Positions 1 to 6,439 are shown, counted from the stretch's first letter. The stretch: DNA of 6,439 bases from Planctomycetota bacterium (GCA_029977045.1 JAPOLP010000344.1:1-6439), one strand, 5' to 3'. A program made the numbers and translations. Notes: generated by a model from the sequence alone, not told the origin.

Positions 1-1
1 T

Positions 2-1057
2 CAGAAGAACCCGCGGCTGATGGAGCAGGCGGCTACGTTTCTTATGATCCCCGACTTCCTGAACTACCTGCTGTGCGGCAGCAAGGTCGTCGAATTCACC
101 AACGCCACGACCTCGCAGTGCTTCAATGCGACAACCCGCGACTGGGCATTCGACATGCTCGGCAAGCTGGGCCTGCCGACGCAGATGTTTCCGCAGGTCG
201 TCGACCCCGGCACGAAAATCGGCACGCTGCGGGAAGAGATCGCCCGACAGGCCGGCATGAAGCGGATCGACGTCATTGCTCCTGCGACGCACGACACAGG
301 CTCGGCTGTCGTCGCCGTTCCGACTGAGATGACCGGCTCGGCCAAGTGGGCTTACATCAGCAGCGGAACCTGGTCGCTGATGGGTGTCGAAGTCCCAAAC
401 GCGATCCTCAGCCAGCGAGCCCTCGAACTGAACGTAACCAACGAAGGCGGCGTCGACGGCACGTACCGACTGTTGAAAAACATCATGGGGCTGTGGCTCG
501 TCCAGCAGTGCAAGGCGTCGTTTGAACGAGCCGGTCGCAACCACGACTACTCAACGCTGACCGCTCTGGCAGCAGAAGCACCGGCATTCCGATCGCTGAT
601 CGACCCCGACGATACCCGCTTCCTCGCCCCGGACGATATGGCGTCGGCGATCGCCAGCTTCTGTAAGGAGACCGGCCAGCCGGTTCCGGAAACCGACGGC
701 CAGTTTGTTCGCTGCTGCCTGGAAAGCCTCGCCCTGAAATACCGACGAGTGCTCGGCTGGCTGGAAGAACTCAGCGGCGAAGCGGTCGAGGTCGTCCATA
801 TCGTCGGCGGCGGAACAAAGAACGCGCTACTCAACCAGTTCACCGCGAACGCCTGCGGCTGCCCGGTCGTCACCGGCCCGGTCGAAGGCACGGCTCTGGG
901 CAACGTTCTGATTCAGGCTCGAGCGATGGGCGAGATCGGCTCGCTGGCCGACATCCGCAAGGTCGTGCGAGCATCGTCTGAGATGGATCGCTACGAACCA
1001 GCCGACAAAGACCAGTGGGACGCCGCCGACGCACGACTCACTGAAATGACAAAGTAG
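2..1057 (+). CDS. rhaB: Rhamnulokinase (L-rhamnulose kinase), 5'-truncated by the window edge
   Basis: FGGY-family sugar kinase. RhaB phosphorylates L-rhamnulose to L-rhamnulose-1-phosphate with ATP, the second step of cytoplasmic L-rhamnose catabolism. The frame is open to the left edge: codons 2-19 read QKNPRL before the Met at 20, and that stretch aligns with internal RhaB sequence, so the Met is not the start. About 351 residues are visible; RhaB is usually near 490, so roughly 140 N-terminal residues are missing. Numbering from the Met at 20: LMIPDFLNYLLCG (8-20) is the end of the N-terminal sugar-binding domain. ATHDTGSAV (89-97) carries the expected catalytic Asp (D92). ISSGTWSLMG (113-122) and NVTNEGG with LLKNIMGLW (138-159) are strongly RhaB-like. 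HIVGGGTKNALLNQ (260-273) and GPVEGTALGN (286-295) form the ATP-binding C-terminal part. The stop is TAG at 1055-1057. It lies upstream of ftsY on the same strand, separated by a palindrome, with no obvious functional link. Another FGGY kinase is possible but less likely. Confidence 0.93.
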   Translation, partial: QKNPRLMEQAATFLMIPDFLNYLLCGSKVVEFTNATTSQCFNATTRDWAFDMLGKLGLPTQMFPQVVDPGTKIGTLREEIARQAGMKRIDVIAPATHDTGSAVVAVPTEMTGSAKWAYISSGTWSLMGVEVPNAILSQRALELNVTNEGGVDGTYRLLKNIMGLWLVQQCKASFERAGRNHDYSTLTALAAEAPAFRSLIDPDDTRFLAPDDMASAIASFCKETGQPVPETDGQFVRCCLESLALKYRRVLGWLEELSGEAVEVVHIVGGGTKNALLNQFTANACGCPVVTGPVEGTALGNVLIQARAMGEIGSLADIRKVVRASSEMDRYEPADKDQWDAADARLTEMTK

Positions 1058-1109
1058 GGTGCGTCTCGACGCACCATTCCTGCCGACAACGGTGCGTTGC
1101 ACGCACCCT
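1055..1109. repeat. Compound palindrome of GGTGCGT/ACGCACC arms, REP-like or terminator-like
   Basis: Two close hairpins lie between rhaB and ftsY. The first is 1058-1075, GGTGCGTC-TC-GACGCACC. The second is 1091-1107, GGTGCGT-TGC-ACGCACC. All four arms share one 7-mer or its complement, so other pairings are possible. The outer arms 1056-1064 (AGGGTGCGT) and 1101-1109 (ACGCACCCT) match over 9 bp. The inner arms 1069-1075 and 1091-1097 match over 7 bp around a 15-nt loop. The first outer arm begins inside the rhaB TAG stop. There is no T-tract after either hairpin, so a classical intrinsic terminator is not clearly indicated. A dispersed REP/BIME-like element or an RNA-stabilising 3' structure fits as well. 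Confidence 0.7.
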
Positions 1110-1129
1110 GCAAATAGACGGAAGCCACG

Positions 1130-2083
1130 ATGGGATTTTTCGGGAAGCTCAAGGGAGCCCTCAAGAAGACGACGGACCTGCTGAAGACCGACGTCCGCGA
1201 CATCTTCAAAGCCGGCGAGATCCTCGACGAGCCGAAGCTGCAGCAGTTCGAGAAGCGGCTGCTGCTGACCGACATGGGCTTCGCGGCAACGCAGGCGATT
1301 ATTAAGGACGTTCGCGAGAAGCATCTCGGGAGAACGGTGGTCCTCGACGAGATCTGGGGCACGGTCAAGGACCGCATTAAGCTGCTGCTGAAGGGCGAAG
1401 GCGATGTTCGGTACGACGCGGCTGACCTGCTCTCGCCGCTGAACCTGCAGAGCGACGGCCCGACGGTGATCCTCGTCGCTGGCGTCAACGGTGTCGGCAA
1501 GACAACGTCGATCGCGAAACTCGCCAAGCTGATTCAGAAGTCTGGCAAGTCTGTCGTGCTCGGAGCCGGCGACACGTTCCGCGCTGCTGCCGTCGAGCAG
1601 CTAACGCTGTGGAGCCAGCGAATTGGCTGCGACATCGTGACAAAACCGAGCGGTTCCGACCCGGCCAGCGTAGCCTTCGCCGCCTGCGAACACGCCGTCA
1701 AGGAAGGCCGCGACGTCGTGATCATCGATACCGCCGGTCGGCTGCAGACGCACCAGAACCTGATGGAAGAACTCGGCAAGATTCACCGGGTCATCGGCAA
1801 ACCGATCCCCGGTGCGCCGCACGAAGCCCTGCTGGTGCTCGACGCAACAACCGGTCAGAACGGTCTGAGCCAGGCAAAGCACTTCACCGACGCCGTCGAC
1901 TGCACCGGCCTGGTCCTCGCGAAACTGGACGGCTCAGCCAAAGGCGGAGTCGTCGTCGCGATTCGTCAGACGATGGGAATCCCGGTCAAATACGTCGGCC
2001 TCGGCGAAGGCATCGACGACCTCGCCGTCTTCGACCCCGACAGCTTCGTCGACGCCATGATCGACGAAGAGCAGGCGTCTTAA
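1130..2083 (+). CDS. ftsY: Signal recognition particle receptor FtsY (SRP GTPase)
   Basis: FtsY docks the SRP-ribosome complex at the inner membrane and hands nascent membrane proteins to SecYEG. Reciprocal GTP hydrolysis with Ffh drives release. The protein is 317 aa and complete. Residues 1-30 form a Phe/Lys-rich start (MGFFGKLKGALKKTTDLL) resembling the membrane-contacting amphipathic helix. The helical N domain runs to about 95. In the NG GTPase domain, the P-loop is GVNGVGKTT (118-126), the SRP-type box GAGDTFRAAA is 145-154, DTAGR (G3) is 200-204, DATTGQNG is 238-245, the G4 box is AKLDGSAKGG (264-273), and GLGEGIDDL (G5 region) is 290-298. The long acidic A domain of E. coli FtsY is absent, as in many bacteria. 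G4 has Ala where TKLD is usual. The ATG at 1130 follows a weak GGAAG (1120-1124) with 5-nt spacing. The gene sits 72 bp after rhaB, behind a palindrome, and is convergent with the DUF1559 gene. Confidence 0.97.
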   Translation: MGFFGKLKGALKKTTDLLKTDVRDIFKAGEILDEPKLQQFEKRLLLTDMGFAATQAIIKDVREKHLGRTVVLDEIWGTVKDRIKLLLKGEGDVRYDAADLLSPLNLQSDGPTVILVAGVNGVGKTTSIAKLAKLIQKSGKSVVLGAGDTFRAAAVEQLTLWSQRIGCDIVTKPSGSDPASVAFAACEHAVKEGRDVVIIDTAGRLQTHQNLMEELGKIHRVIGKPIPGAPHEALLVLDATTGQNGLSQAKHFTDAVDCTGLVLAKLDGSAKGGVVVAIRQTMGIPVKYVGLGEGIDDLAVFDPDSFVDAMIDEEQAS

Positions 2084-2121
2084 ACCCGTTTCTGTTCGGC
2101 GCAGACCCGCAGCACAGATAA

Positions 2122-3063
2122 CTATTCGCGAGAAATATGCTCGCTGCCATTCCGTGTGCCCATCCCAGCCCACAGTGTGGAACTGATGGACGAACTAACG
2201 AATTTCACGCTGCCGTCGCAGTAGGCAAGGTTCACTCCGTCAGCCGAGTGTTCGCTCATTGCGGGATAAGCCCACACACAATTCCGCGAGTTTGGGGGCA
2301 AAGAGTGCTCATAAAGCGTCACTCCGTACCCGCTGCGACACCACACCGCACCGCGCGCCATATGCCCCCAGGATGTCGCAGAAAAACAGTCATTCGCAAT
2401 GACGTCAGGCGGGCGATGATAGGTGGGCAGTGACGACGGGGCTTCCTGCCAGACAACTCTCCTCAGACTTTGACCATTCGCCGGCAGGGTCTCGCACACC
2501 AGCGCTGTTGTAGACATTCCATCTGAGATATCTCCTGGTCGAACGACGCCCCAGGCAAGCGGAACAATCACACCGGTCGCGATTGTTTCAGAACCGGGCG
2601 CGATGTCTGGCGAAGAAGTGCCCTTTGCGAGCCAGCCTGCGTTTCCGCTGTAACTGTTAAATGCTCGTGTTCCGTCAGCGACGGGATCACTCGGGCAATT
2701 CAGAAACTCAGGACGGCGTGTTGCGATGGCCGCCTGGCTATCGATCGCAACCGAGAAGTCGATCTCAGAATAGAGTTGATCGTTCTCTGTGAATGGGAGC
2801 AGTCTGACGTGAAACGACTGCCGCGCAGAGCCACCGTCCGATGGAAGCGTCGAGTAAACCTCGGCGTAGCTAGTGACCGCGAGTCCGATCTGGTGAAGGT
2901 TTGACAAACACCGCATTCGCCGTGCCCTCTCGCGCGAAGACTGAACAGCAGGAAGAATCAACGCTGCGAGCAGGCCTAAAACTGCGAGAACAACCAGCAG
3001 CTCAACGATCGACACTCCGCAGCGTCTTCGTTCTTCAGTCGCGAAGCATTCGCTCCGGCGCAT
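2122..3063 (-). CDS. DUF1559 prepilin-like protein (type IV pilin-type N-terminus)
   Basis: Member of the DUF1559 family, abundant in Planctomycetota and thought to be processed and exported like a pseudopilin; its function is unknown. From the ATG at 3063 the protein is 313 aa. A basic leader RRRCG (12-16) precedes VSIVELLVVLAVLGLLAALI (17-36), a type III (prepilin) signal. Cleavage is expected after G16, with Glu at +5 (E21); Val replaces the usual Phe at +1. PAVQSSRERARRMRC (38-52) and SNLHQIGLAVTSY (54-66) match the conserved helix after the signal. CPSD is at 123-126. The C-terminus has the prepilin-associated DG box, H272 followed by ...YCDGSVKF, but with ten rather than nine residues between His and Asp-Gly. 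The start is uncertain. The frame stays open upstream to a TTG at 3183, with another ATG at 3090, and none has a convincing Shine-Dalgarno. I chose 3063 because it gives a leader of normal length. It ends 38 bp from ftsY, tail to tail. Confidence 0.88.
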   Translation of the reverse strand: MRRSECFATEERRRCGVSIVELLVVLAVLGLLAALILPAVQSSRERARRMRCLSNLHQIGLAVTSYAEVYSTLPSDGGSARQSFHVRLLPFTENDQLYSEIDFSVAIDSQAAIATRRPEFLNCPSDPVADGTRAFNSYSGNAGWLAKGTSSPDIAPGSETIATGVIVPLAWGVVRPGDISDGMSTTALVCETLPANGQSLRRVVWQEAPSSLPTYHRPPDVIANDCFSATSWGHMARGAVWCRSGYGVTLYEHSLPPNSRNCVWAYPAMSEHSADGVNLAYCDGSVKFVSSSISSTLWAGMGTRNGSEHISRE

Positions 3064-3229
3064 TAAAGCTGTGGTCTGAAATCGAACCATCCGAACGACG
3101 CCACGTGAAGAATTGCAAACGGACGAAACCGGGAGACGGATGATACGCACCGTACTGGCTAACCGGACATGTGAAGCAGCCAAAGCCGAGCTTTCAACCA
3201 GAATTGTCGTTGAACTGCGTCAATCAGGT

Positions 3230-4096
3230 TCATCCCAGCAACGGGAAGAAGCGGCCTTCGAGTGGCTGGCCGGATGGGATGGCCGGGATGCCCTGCATCA
3301 GGGGGTCGTTGGTTGCTGAGCAGACTCCGTCACGAATGACGTTCAGGACGACGGCTCGGCGGGGGCCGTTGGTGCGGTTTTCGTAGGAGCCGTGAATCAG
3401 CAGCGGGTGGTGGAAGGCGGCTTCGCCGGGTTGCAGTTCGATGGCGACCGGGTTCTGGAACTGCTCCCACTGCTCGTCGGTCAGGACCTCGCGGATCGCG
3501 TCCATGTCGCCAGCCAAGCCGGTGATCGGCAGCAGGTCCCAGCGGTGGCTGCCGGAGACGTATTGCAGGCAGCCGTTGTCGCGAGTTGCTTCGTCGAGTC
3601 CCAGCCAGCAGGTCAGATGCGCCATTGGCTGCGTCCGCGTCCAGTACGAATAGTCCTGATGCCAGGCGACGACGCCTCCGTGCTGAGCCGGCTTGCAGAA
3701 CAACTGGTCGTGCCAGAAGCGGACGGTCCCTCCGAGCAACTGCTTCGCGGCTCCGACAAACTGCGGGTGCCACAGCAGATCGTGAAATCCCGGTCGAGTC
3801 CGCCAGGCTCCCAGAGCGTGAAACAGGACTGTGTTCGGGGCGTTCGACTCGTTCGAGTGGTACTCGTGCCACAGCTCCGAGCCGTCGTGCCCAGGCTGCA
3901 CCAGCTCCGCCAGTTCGTTCCGCAACCACTCAATCTGCTCCTCGGACAGAATCCGGATTCCGGCGACGTAGCCGTTCTCTTCGTAGGACTGAACCTGTTC
4001 CTCAGACAGGACTTGCGGCAGGTCAGCCGCGGAAGACCTGTTCTCACCGAGGAATTCCGAAACCGGCTGGTCGAACTGCGAATAGTCAGTCGTCAT
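3230..4096 (-). CDS. Phytanoyl-CoA dioxygenase (PhyH) family Fe(II)/2-oxoglutarate oxygenase
   Basis: Likely cytoplasmic non-haem iron oxygenase that couples oxidative decarboxylation of 2-oxoglutarate to hydroxylation of an unidentified substrate. PhyH-family bacterial members act on many small molecules, so the name does not imply phytanoyl-CoA. The protein is 288 aa, typical of the family. An N-terminal PhyH opening is visible at 30-53 (LSEEQVQSYEENGYV, then ILSEEQ). LFCKPAQHGGVVAWHQD (132-148) holds the HxD iron ligands H146 and D148. CWLGLDEAT...NGCLQYVSGSH (163-184) is the conserved core strand region. ELQPGEAAFHHPLLIHGS (220-237) supplies the distal ligand, probably H235, and R246 or R247 is a candidate 2-oxoglutarate-binding Arg. 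The ATG at 4096 is supported by GGAG (complement of 4104-4107) seven bases upstream. The frame extends to 4351, but those extra residues do not resemble the family. It is divergent from bamA; the DUF1559 gene follows on the same strand after more than 130 bp. Confidence 0.9.
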   Translation of the reverse strand: MTTDYSQFDQPVSEFLGENRSSAADLPQVLSEEQVQSYEENGYVAGIRILSEEQIEWLRNELAELVQPGHDGSELWHEYHSNESNAPNTVLFHALGAWRTRPGFHDLLWHPQFVGAAKQLLGGTVRFWHDQLFCKPAQHGGVVAWHQDYSYWTRTQPMAHLTCWLGLDEATRDNGCLQYVSGSHRWDLLPITGLAGDMDAIREVLTDEQWEQFQNPVAIELQPGEAAFHHPLLIHGSYENRTNGPRRAVVLNVIRDGVCSATNDPLMQGIPAIPSGQPLEGRFFPLLG

Positions 4097-4362
4097 GGCA
4101 AAGCTCCGATTCGACAAGTAGCCGCCGCGAGGTCCGCTTGAGACCCAACGCATACGGAAACGCCCTCTGGCGGATGCTCGAAACCCGTCTTGAGGCACAT
4201 TGCGGATTTCATTACACGTACCACCCCTTCTCAAGCAACCTCTCTGATTGCACCTCAACTGTTCGTGAATTCGGACCGAGTCGCTCGACCGTTCGGCGCC
4301 CTGCCGGCGGTGATTCGTTCCTGTTTGCGGACCACTCTGACCTCCCTCCAAAGAGTCTACTC
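4097..4362. promoter_or_regulatory. Divergent intergenic region between the PhyH gene and bamA, with a candidate minus-strand promoter
   Basis: This 266-bp gap separates two outward-facing starts, so it should contain promoters for both. On the minus strand I see TTGCTT (complement of 4233-4238), a 16-nt spacer, and TGTAAT (complement of 4211-4216). The -10 matches five of six consensus positions and the -35 three of six. It would give the PhyH gene a leader of roughly 105 nt. No convincing sigma-70 pair was found for bamA: TTGAGG (4190-4195) with TACACG (4213-4218) has correct spacing but a poor -10. bamA has only a weak AAGAG (4351-4355) before its ATG. I see no operator-like repeat or riboswitch here. 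The promoter call is a by-eye consensus match only. Confidence 0.3.
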
Positions 4363-6439
4363 ATGCTCCAGTCCCGGTTCCCAGGACAGAGTTTGTTTCG
4401 CTATGGGCCGACGTCGGTTCTGTCGCTTTCCGTACTGACCATCGCCCTGGGCAGCGGCTGTCAGAGCCTGCCCGGCGGCAGTGATCTGTCGCTGTTTCGC
4501 GGGCAGTCTCCAGACGGCGTGGTTGCCATCGAAGACGGTGACGCACCGCCACAGTTCGACGACGCCATCGCCAACATTATCGTCGAGGGCAACACGACGA
4601 TTCAGTCGGGAGCGATTCTCGCCCATGTGAAATCTCAGCCCGGTCGGCCCGCCAGCGAGCGGCAGATCAAGGAAGACCTGCGGGCTCTGTACGCGACCCG
4701 CTGGTTTTACAGCGTCGAACGCCGGTACCGGATGACTGACGACGGCCTGGTGCTCGTGTTCCGAGTCATCGAACGGCCCGTCGTGGCGTCGATCACGGTA
4801 AAAGGCAACAAGAGCTTCTCGACGCGGCAGATTCTCAAGCAGATCAGTCTGGAAGAGGGCTCGCCGTTTGACGTGGCGACGAACAAGAGCGCCGCGAAGA
4901 AAATCGAACGCTTCTATCACGACGGAAAATCGTACCCGCTGGCCAGCGTCACACTCGAAAAAGGCGCCGACCCGGACGACCGCGATGTCGTCTTCGTCAT
5001 CGACGAAGGACCTTACACCGTCGTTCGCAACACAACGTTTGACGGCAACGAGAACATTGGTGCCGGCCTGCTGCGAATGCGGCTCAAGTCAAAGCGGACG
5101 GCACTGGGCTGGCTGGCGAATGTTTCACCGTTCGGAGCGGTCTTCGGTGGCAAGTACGACGAAGGCACTCTGCCGGTCGATGTCGCGGCACTTAAGGAGT
5201 ACTACCACAACCTGGGCTACTTCGACGTGACCGTGGAAAAGGACATGGTCCTGGACGACGGGCACATTGTCCCGCAGATCAAGCTCGTCAAGAGCCCGTT
5301 CAAACAGATCAAGTACGAGCATCTGCCGATTCCGTACCTGCGACTGAGAAAGTCGCGCGGCATCACGTATCACTACACGATCAACGAAGGTCCGCGCTAC
5401 CGCGTGCGGAACATTGAGGTTGAAGGCAACCAGGTCTTCGATCAGCAGCAGCTTCTGGCGGAATCGAAGCTGCGTTCCGGTGACGACTTCAATGCCCGCT
5501 GGCTCAACAAGGACGTCCAGGAAATCCGCCAGATGTACGGCACGCGCGGGCACCTGTTCGCTCAGATCAACGCCGTTCCGAAATTCCTGGAAGGCGAAGG
5601 CAACACGGTCGACGTCGTCTATCAGATTCAGGAAGACAAGCCTTACACGATCCGCCGCATCAACGTGCACATCGACGCGCCCGGCGGCAATCCTCACACG
5701 CGCGAAACCGTCATCCTGAACATGGCCAAAGTCGCGCCGGGTGAACTGGCCGACCCACAAAACATCGAATTGACGAAGTCCCGCATTGGCGGCACGGTGT
5801 TTGAACGAGGTGGGGCGCAGGCTCCGCGAATCCAGATCTCCCGCGTCGAAGAAAAAAAGACGCCGTTCGACGACGCGATCGCCCGCGGCCAGACACCGCG
5901 AACGAATGACCCTGTTGGTAACCGCACTGAAACCCGAACCTCGACACCAACCCAGAGACCGGCCCCCAACCAGGAACCGTCGTTCCTGACTGGCACGAAG
6001 ATTCGCAGCCAGAGCCCGATCGGCGGGCAGCAGGATCCGTACAACCCGATCTTTGAAAACAGCAACGCAGGCGACCCTTACGGCGGAATGCTGAACGGCC
6101 CGTTTGGCGACGCTCTGTCGCGGCCCGGCATGGTCGACCTGGACATCTTTGCGACCGAGGCTCAGACCGGGCGTCTGATGTTCGGCGTTGGCGTCAACAG
6201 TAACGCGGGCGTCGTCGGCTCGTTCGTGCTCGAAGAAAACAACTTTGACATCACTCGTATTCCGACGTCGTGGCGAGACCTCGCGGATGGCACCGCGTTT
6301 CGCGGAAACGGCGAACGCTTCCGCCTGGAAGCTGTGCCCGGACAGTACGTCAGCCGCTACTCGGGAAGCTGGCAGACGAGCAACTTCCTCGACACGGATT
6401 ACAGCTTCGGCCTGAGCGGTTTCTACTATCAGCGTTTCA
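4363..6439 (+). CDS. bamA: Outer membrane protein assembly factor BamA (Omp85), 3'-truncated by the window edge
   Basis: BamA folds and inserts beta-barrel proteins into the outer membrane: periplasmic POTRA domains receive clients and a C-terminal barrel inserts them. 692 residues are visible, without a stop. Residues 1-33 are a signal sequence: R5 and R13, hydrophobic core 19-29, then LGSGC with C33 as a possible lipidated cysteine. Repeats with the xVxGN signature follow: POTRA1 about 70-138 (IIVEGNTTI), POTRA2 139-217 (ITVKGNKSF), POTRA3 218-345 (TTFDGNENI, YYHNLGY at 280-286, INEGP), POTRA4 346-427 (IEVEGNQVF), POTRA5 428 to about 496 (YTIRRINV). POTRA3 is longer than usual. A Pro/Thr/Asn/Gly/Gln-rich stretch (497-590) then separates POTRA5 from the barrel, which begins near VDLDIFATEAQTG (591-603) and continues with FGVGVNSNAGVVG and EENNFDITR. 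The ATG at 4363 was chosen because it directly precedes the signal sequence; an in-frame ATG at 4174 is open but adds 63 unlikely residues. Downstream partners such as skp or lpxD would lie beyond the window. Confidence 0.94.
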   Translation, partial: MLQSRFPGQSLFRYGPTSVLSLSVLTIALGSGCQSLPGGSDLSLFRGQSPDGVVAIEDGDAPPQFDDAIANIIVEGNTTIQSGAILAHVKSQPGRPASERQIKEDLRALYATRWFYSVERRYRMTDDGLVLVFRVIERPVVASITVKGNKSFSTRQILKQISLEEGSPFDVATNKSAAKKIERFYHDGKSYPLASVTLEKGADPDDRDVVFVIDEGPYTVVRNTTFDGNENIGAGLLRMRLKSKRTALGWLANVSPFGAVFGGKYDEGTLPVDVAALKEYYHNLGYFDVTVEKDMVLDDGHIVPQIKLVKSPFKQIKYEHLPIPYLRLRKSRGITYHYTINEGPRYRVRNIEVEGNQVFDQQQLLAESKLRSGDDFNARWLNKDVQEIRQMYGTRGHLFAQINAVPKFLEGEGNTVDVVYQIQEDKPYTIRRINVHIDAPGGNPHTRETVILNMAKVAPGELADPQNIELTKSRIGGTVFERGGAQAPRIQISRVEEKKTPFDDAIARGQTPRTNDPVGNRTETRTSTPTQRPAPNQEPSFLTGTKIRSQSPIGGQQDPYNPIFENSNAGDPYGGMLNGPFGDALSRPGMVDLDIFATEAQTGRLMFGVGVNSNAGVVGSFVLEENNFDITRIPTSWRDLADGTAFRGNGERFRLEAVPGQYVSRYSGSWQTSNFLDTDYSFGLSGFYYQRF

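Noticed and set aside
827..1527. Long minus-strand open frames across the end of rhaB and the start of ftsY.
   Set aside because: They overlap two well-supported genes and span the intergenic palindrome, with no recognisable domain.
2091..2105. Small hairpin TCTGT-TCGGC-GCAGA between the convergent ftsY and DUF1559 genes as a terminator.
   Set aside because: The stem is only five pairs including a G-T wobble, with no T-tract, so it is too weak to call.
1609..2121. 170-codon plus-strand frame inside ftsY.
   Set aside because: The translation is almost entirely Arg/Pro/Asp-rich, the signature of a shifted frame in GC-rich coding DNA.
3182..3194. AAAGC-CGA-GCTTT hairpin downstream of the PhyH gene as its terminator.
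   Set aside because: The stem is five AT-biased pairs, with no T-run on the minus strand after it. It cannot be distinguished from chance.
3392..4141. 249-codon plus-strand open frame opposite the PhyH gene.
   Set aside because: It lies antisense to a gene with clear catalytic motifs, and its translation shows no recognisable domain. It is a GC-rich antisense shadow.
3230..4351. Longer PhyH reading frame beginning at 4351 (TTG start).
   Set aside because: The first 85 residues are Arg/Gly/Ser-rich and unlike the family. The ATG at 4096 has a GGAG seven bases upstream and gives a normal family length.
4558..5883. Near-identical 18-mer encoding FDDAIA at 4558-4575 and 5866-5883 within bamA, possible internal duplication.
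   Set aside because: The similarity does not extend beyond six residues on either side, so it is best explained by chance and shared codon preference.

Overview
The window reads as an ordinary stretch of a GC-rich planctomycete (Planctomycetota) chromosome. The best lineage markers are a DUF1559 prepilin-like protein, a family strongly expanded in that phylum, and a BamA with planctomycete-style features (lipobox-like signal, long linker before the barrel). The genus cannot be fixed from the sequence. Five protein-coding genes account for nearly all of it. I saw no tRNA, rRNA, CRISPR array, insertion sequence or phage gene.

Layout: (1) 2-1057 (+), 3' part of a rhamnulokinase gene (rhaB), whose start lies before the window. 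(2) 1055-1109, a compound palindrome of four GGTGCGT/ACGCACC arms, directly after the rhaB stop. (3) 1130-2083 (+), complete ftsY, the SRP receptor GTPase. (4) 2122-3063 (-), a DUF1559 prepilin-like secreted or surface protein, convergent with ftsY across a 38-bp gap. (5) 3230-4096 (-), a phytanoyl-CoA dioxygenase (PhyH) family Fe(II)/2-oxoglutarate oxygenase. (6) 4097-4362, a divergent intergenic region that should hold promoters for genes 5 and 7. (7) 4363-6439 (+), the 5' part of bamA, running off the right edge within the beta-barrel.

The genes do not form one pathway. rhaB belongs to L-rhamnose catabolism, ftsY to co-translational membrane targeting, and bamA to outer-membrane protein assembly. 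The DUF1559 and PhyH genes are accessory genes of unknown specific role. FtsY and BamA act at successive stages of envelope biogenesis, but nothing here shows that they are co-regulated. I found no new multi-gene system. The points most worth a second look are the architecture of BamA (lipobox-like cysteine, enlarged POTRA3, about 95-residue low-complexity linker before the barrel) and the mutually exclusive hairpins between rhaB and ftsY.
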